DNA from: Calonectria ilicicola
Taxonomy: Eukaryota; Ascomycota; Sordariomycetes; Hypocreales; Nectriaceae
Direction of reading: 5' to 3'
Assembly (NCBI GenBank): GCA_020809705.1
Contig: CP085827.1
Span: 4,836,001 to 4,900,000 of the forward strand
Length of the DNA: 64,000 bases
The translations under genes and the position numbers were made by a program. The notes beneath the pieces were generated by a model. It was not told where the DNA came from. It saw nothing but the letters and a program-made list of their open reading frames with translations, and did not search any database. Of this stretch, positions 61,888-64,000 are shown piece after piece. How positions within the stretch are numbered: position 1 is the first letter of the stretch; each line of letters begins with the position of its first letter.

Positions 61888-63954
61888 ATGGCAGGCCGGG
61901 CCGCCAAATTGCCAGAACTTGTACGAGATTCGAAACTACCGACCAGCTTTGAGTCAAACCTCATAACGCACAACAAGCCATCGGGCCGCCGAAACGCACC
62001 GAGACGAGAAATATGGTCCCAGGAAAGAATGCTAGGGCATGGAGGGAATGGTATCATCTGGCTACAACGTAGAGTGGACCGCACTTCCATGGCATCCGAG
62101 CTCCGAGCCGTCAAGCAGATCCGCGTCAATACCAGCTCGAAAGGGAAACATTACTGGCGCGAGCTTGAAGCGCTGGCCAAATTTTCTCAAGATAAGGTAG
62201 TTTATCTCTCTTAAAGCAGCGCCCTGTTTTTACCAACACAAATATAGTATTCTGATTTCTTTGTCCAAACATATGGGTGGTATGAGGACTCAGTGAATCT
62301 CTATGTTGCCATGGAGTATTGTGAGCATGGAGATTTGGGATTATACTTGAAAAATTTCGGGAAACTCCCTGAAGATCAAGTGCAGTATCTTTCGGCGCAA
62401 ATCCTTGGGGCGATATCCATGATGCATGGGGTTGGGTTCGCCCATCTCGACATTAAGCCGGCTGTAGGATTTACGCCCCGTGCTTGTATCATCATTCGCT
62501 AAATATTACAGAATATCCTCATCAAGAGCAAACCTCCTGCTGACTGGTGGGTCAAGGTTTGTGACCTTGGGCTGAGCAAACGGACCGAGAATGCAGCTGG
62601 CTCAACCACCGTACGAGCGACTCCTGGCTTTATGCCTCCTGAGTTTCACGGGTTTGATCCCGATCCAATTAAAACAAGTCCTTTATTGTCAGATATATGG
62701 TGCTATGGTGAAACCATATTCCAAATGCTCGTTGGTCGCGGAACGTTCAGCAGTAATTTAGAACTGCTAAATTATTGTAAGGGGGAGATAGAGTTTCCTA
62801 CTAAAGGGTTGGATGCTTCTAAGGATGCGATAGATTTCATACGCTCCCTCATGAAAGCTAACCCCAGGGAGAGAATGACAGCAGTTGAAGCGCAAGGCCA
62901 TATGTGGATGGCTCCGTCTATGACAGAGCTGGAGACAATACAAGAATCCGATCTATTGATACGTGAGGAAGAGGACTCACTCCCTACAAACCTCCCAGTA
63001 GATGGCGAATGGACTCAACCATCCGCAGCTTGGAGCGAACCAGACGCGAATCACGATAACCCTGAAGATCTTGAAACCCCTGATAATGACGCAGGTTCTC
63101 CGTCTTCAGAAACCAATGGTGCCAACAGAGAATGGAGAATGGAGAATGACCATTTCAGAACGCAAAAATTGCAATCGCCTCATGCTGATGATTTGACTGA
63201 ATCCGAGAGTGGTTCAGACGACTCACGGCCTGCATATAACATGAATAAAACCAAAGCACCTCGTGAGTCTGGTCAAGCTTCCTCTTCCAAAGTACCGTCT
63301 TTGCGCACTTTGGTTGCGGATAACGTCCGTCGCTCTTCGGCCAGATTTGAGCGAGATCAACCATCTCGCCCGAAAGAAGCCCCCCCTAGCCCAACCTTCC
63401 TTCCTCGCCAAAGGTCGGCTCCAGAGGGGCCGTCTTACTATGGTGACGAGAAGGGAGACACTTCTCGTGGCTACGTCGAAGTTGCGAGGTCCAAAAACAG
63501 GCTGAGACGCCGCCCACCAAAATACCATGAAGAGAGAGCCCCCAGATATCGGGAATCTTCTCAGCCCGAAGCAAATAGCCATACTGCGCTGCAAACTGAT
63601 GGTTCAAGTGCCAACAACGTATCCAGTGGAAAGAGGCGATCTCTTAAGCCACGATCCGGCGTGTATGCCCACACGTACAAGGTTGCACCAGACGGCCGCG
63701 CAACACTGTCGGATTCATACGACCGCAGGTTAGAGCTGAAAAATAATATATATTTGTACTATACGCATGACGCACCTGGTGTTGGAGTCGTGGAATCTCG
63801 TCCTGTGCCAGGTCGTGAATCGAGCTACTCGAGATCGACTGGCTCAACTCCCCCATTTCCCAAAGTCCATACTTCTAAGACTTACGACGTGGACGATGTT
63901 GCCTACCAACACTATGCATCAACCGGCTATGAAGATGAGTTCGCTTACGCCTAA
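61888..63954 (+). CDS. Atypical protein kinase with long disordered tail
   Basis: Three exons (61888-62196, 62248-62463, 62512-63954) give 655 residues, all splice junctions in phase 0. The kinase domain (about residues 40-290) has the Gly loop 'MLGHGGNGIIWLQ' (about 47), the ATP lysine in 'LRAVKQIRV' (about 73), 'VAMEYCEHGDLGLYLKNFGK', the catalytic loop 'FAHLDIKPANILI' (about 168) and 'WVKVCDLGLSKRT'. The HRD Arg is Leu and DFG is DLG, but the catalytic Asp, Asn and metal Asp remain, so activity is likely. 'ATPGFMPPEFHGFDPDP' is the APE region and 'MKANPRERMTAVEAQGHMWM' the end of the C-lobe. The remaining 350 residues are polar, Ser/Arg/Pro-rich and probably disordered, with a short conserved-looking end near 'RSGVYAHTYKVAPDGRATLS'. 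It is divergently paired with the HET gene. Confidence 0.85.
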
Positions 63955-64000
63955 TCAATACACAACATGTGCCAGTATATGTCGGACTTCTTTGCCGATT

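Overview
The window is a piece of a filamentous ascomycete (Pezizomycotina) chromosome. The evidence is intron-bearing genes with short introns (mostly 50-120 nt, GTRNGT donors, CTAAC-type branch points 10-20 nt before AG), CT-rich leaders and fungus-specific families (HET domain, Zn2Cys6 regulator, fungal CorA-like protein, LtrA-like protein, NIS1-like secreted protein). Gene order and families would suit a Sordariomycete, possibly Hypocreales, but I cannot fix the genus. All gene models below were assembled by hand by joining exons whose splice sites keep the frame. No rRNA, convincing tRNA or CRISPR array was seen.

Left part (0-12 kb): the tail of a possible caspase-like protein enters from the left edge. 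Then come a small two-exon gene with two CCHC zinc knuckles, a secreted GH131 beta-glucanase, a multi-spanning membrane protein of unknown function, and the nuclear RNA-binding termination factor Seb1/Nrd1.

Core metabolic part (15-43 kb): mitochondrial citrate synthase is followed on the same strand by the mitochondrial citrate/oxoglutarate carrier Yhm2, a physically linked pair for making and exporting citrate. Next are a 1029-residue WD40 protein, an AT-rich RIP-like island, a peroxisomal-type fatty acyl-CoA synthetase, a MARVEL-type membrane protein, O-acetylhomoserine sulfhydrylase (sulfur assimilation), ER membrane complex subunit EMC7, a Wwm1-like WW-domain protein with a Gly/Gln/Tyr-rich tail, and an LtrA-like membrane protein.

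Right part (44.7-64 kb) looks accessory: a histidine phosphatase, a Zn2Cys6 transcription factor, a protein kinase fused to a propeller-like C-terminal domain whose stop codon overlaps tail-to-tail with a CorA-like gene, an amino-acid permease with an 18-nt microexon, a NIS1-like secreted protein, and a HET-domain gene divergently paired with a second atypical protein kinase. HET proteins and lineage-specific kinases are typical of fungal self/non-self recognition. The kinase-propeller/CorA-like pair and the HET/kinase pair are the best candidates here for an undescribed system.
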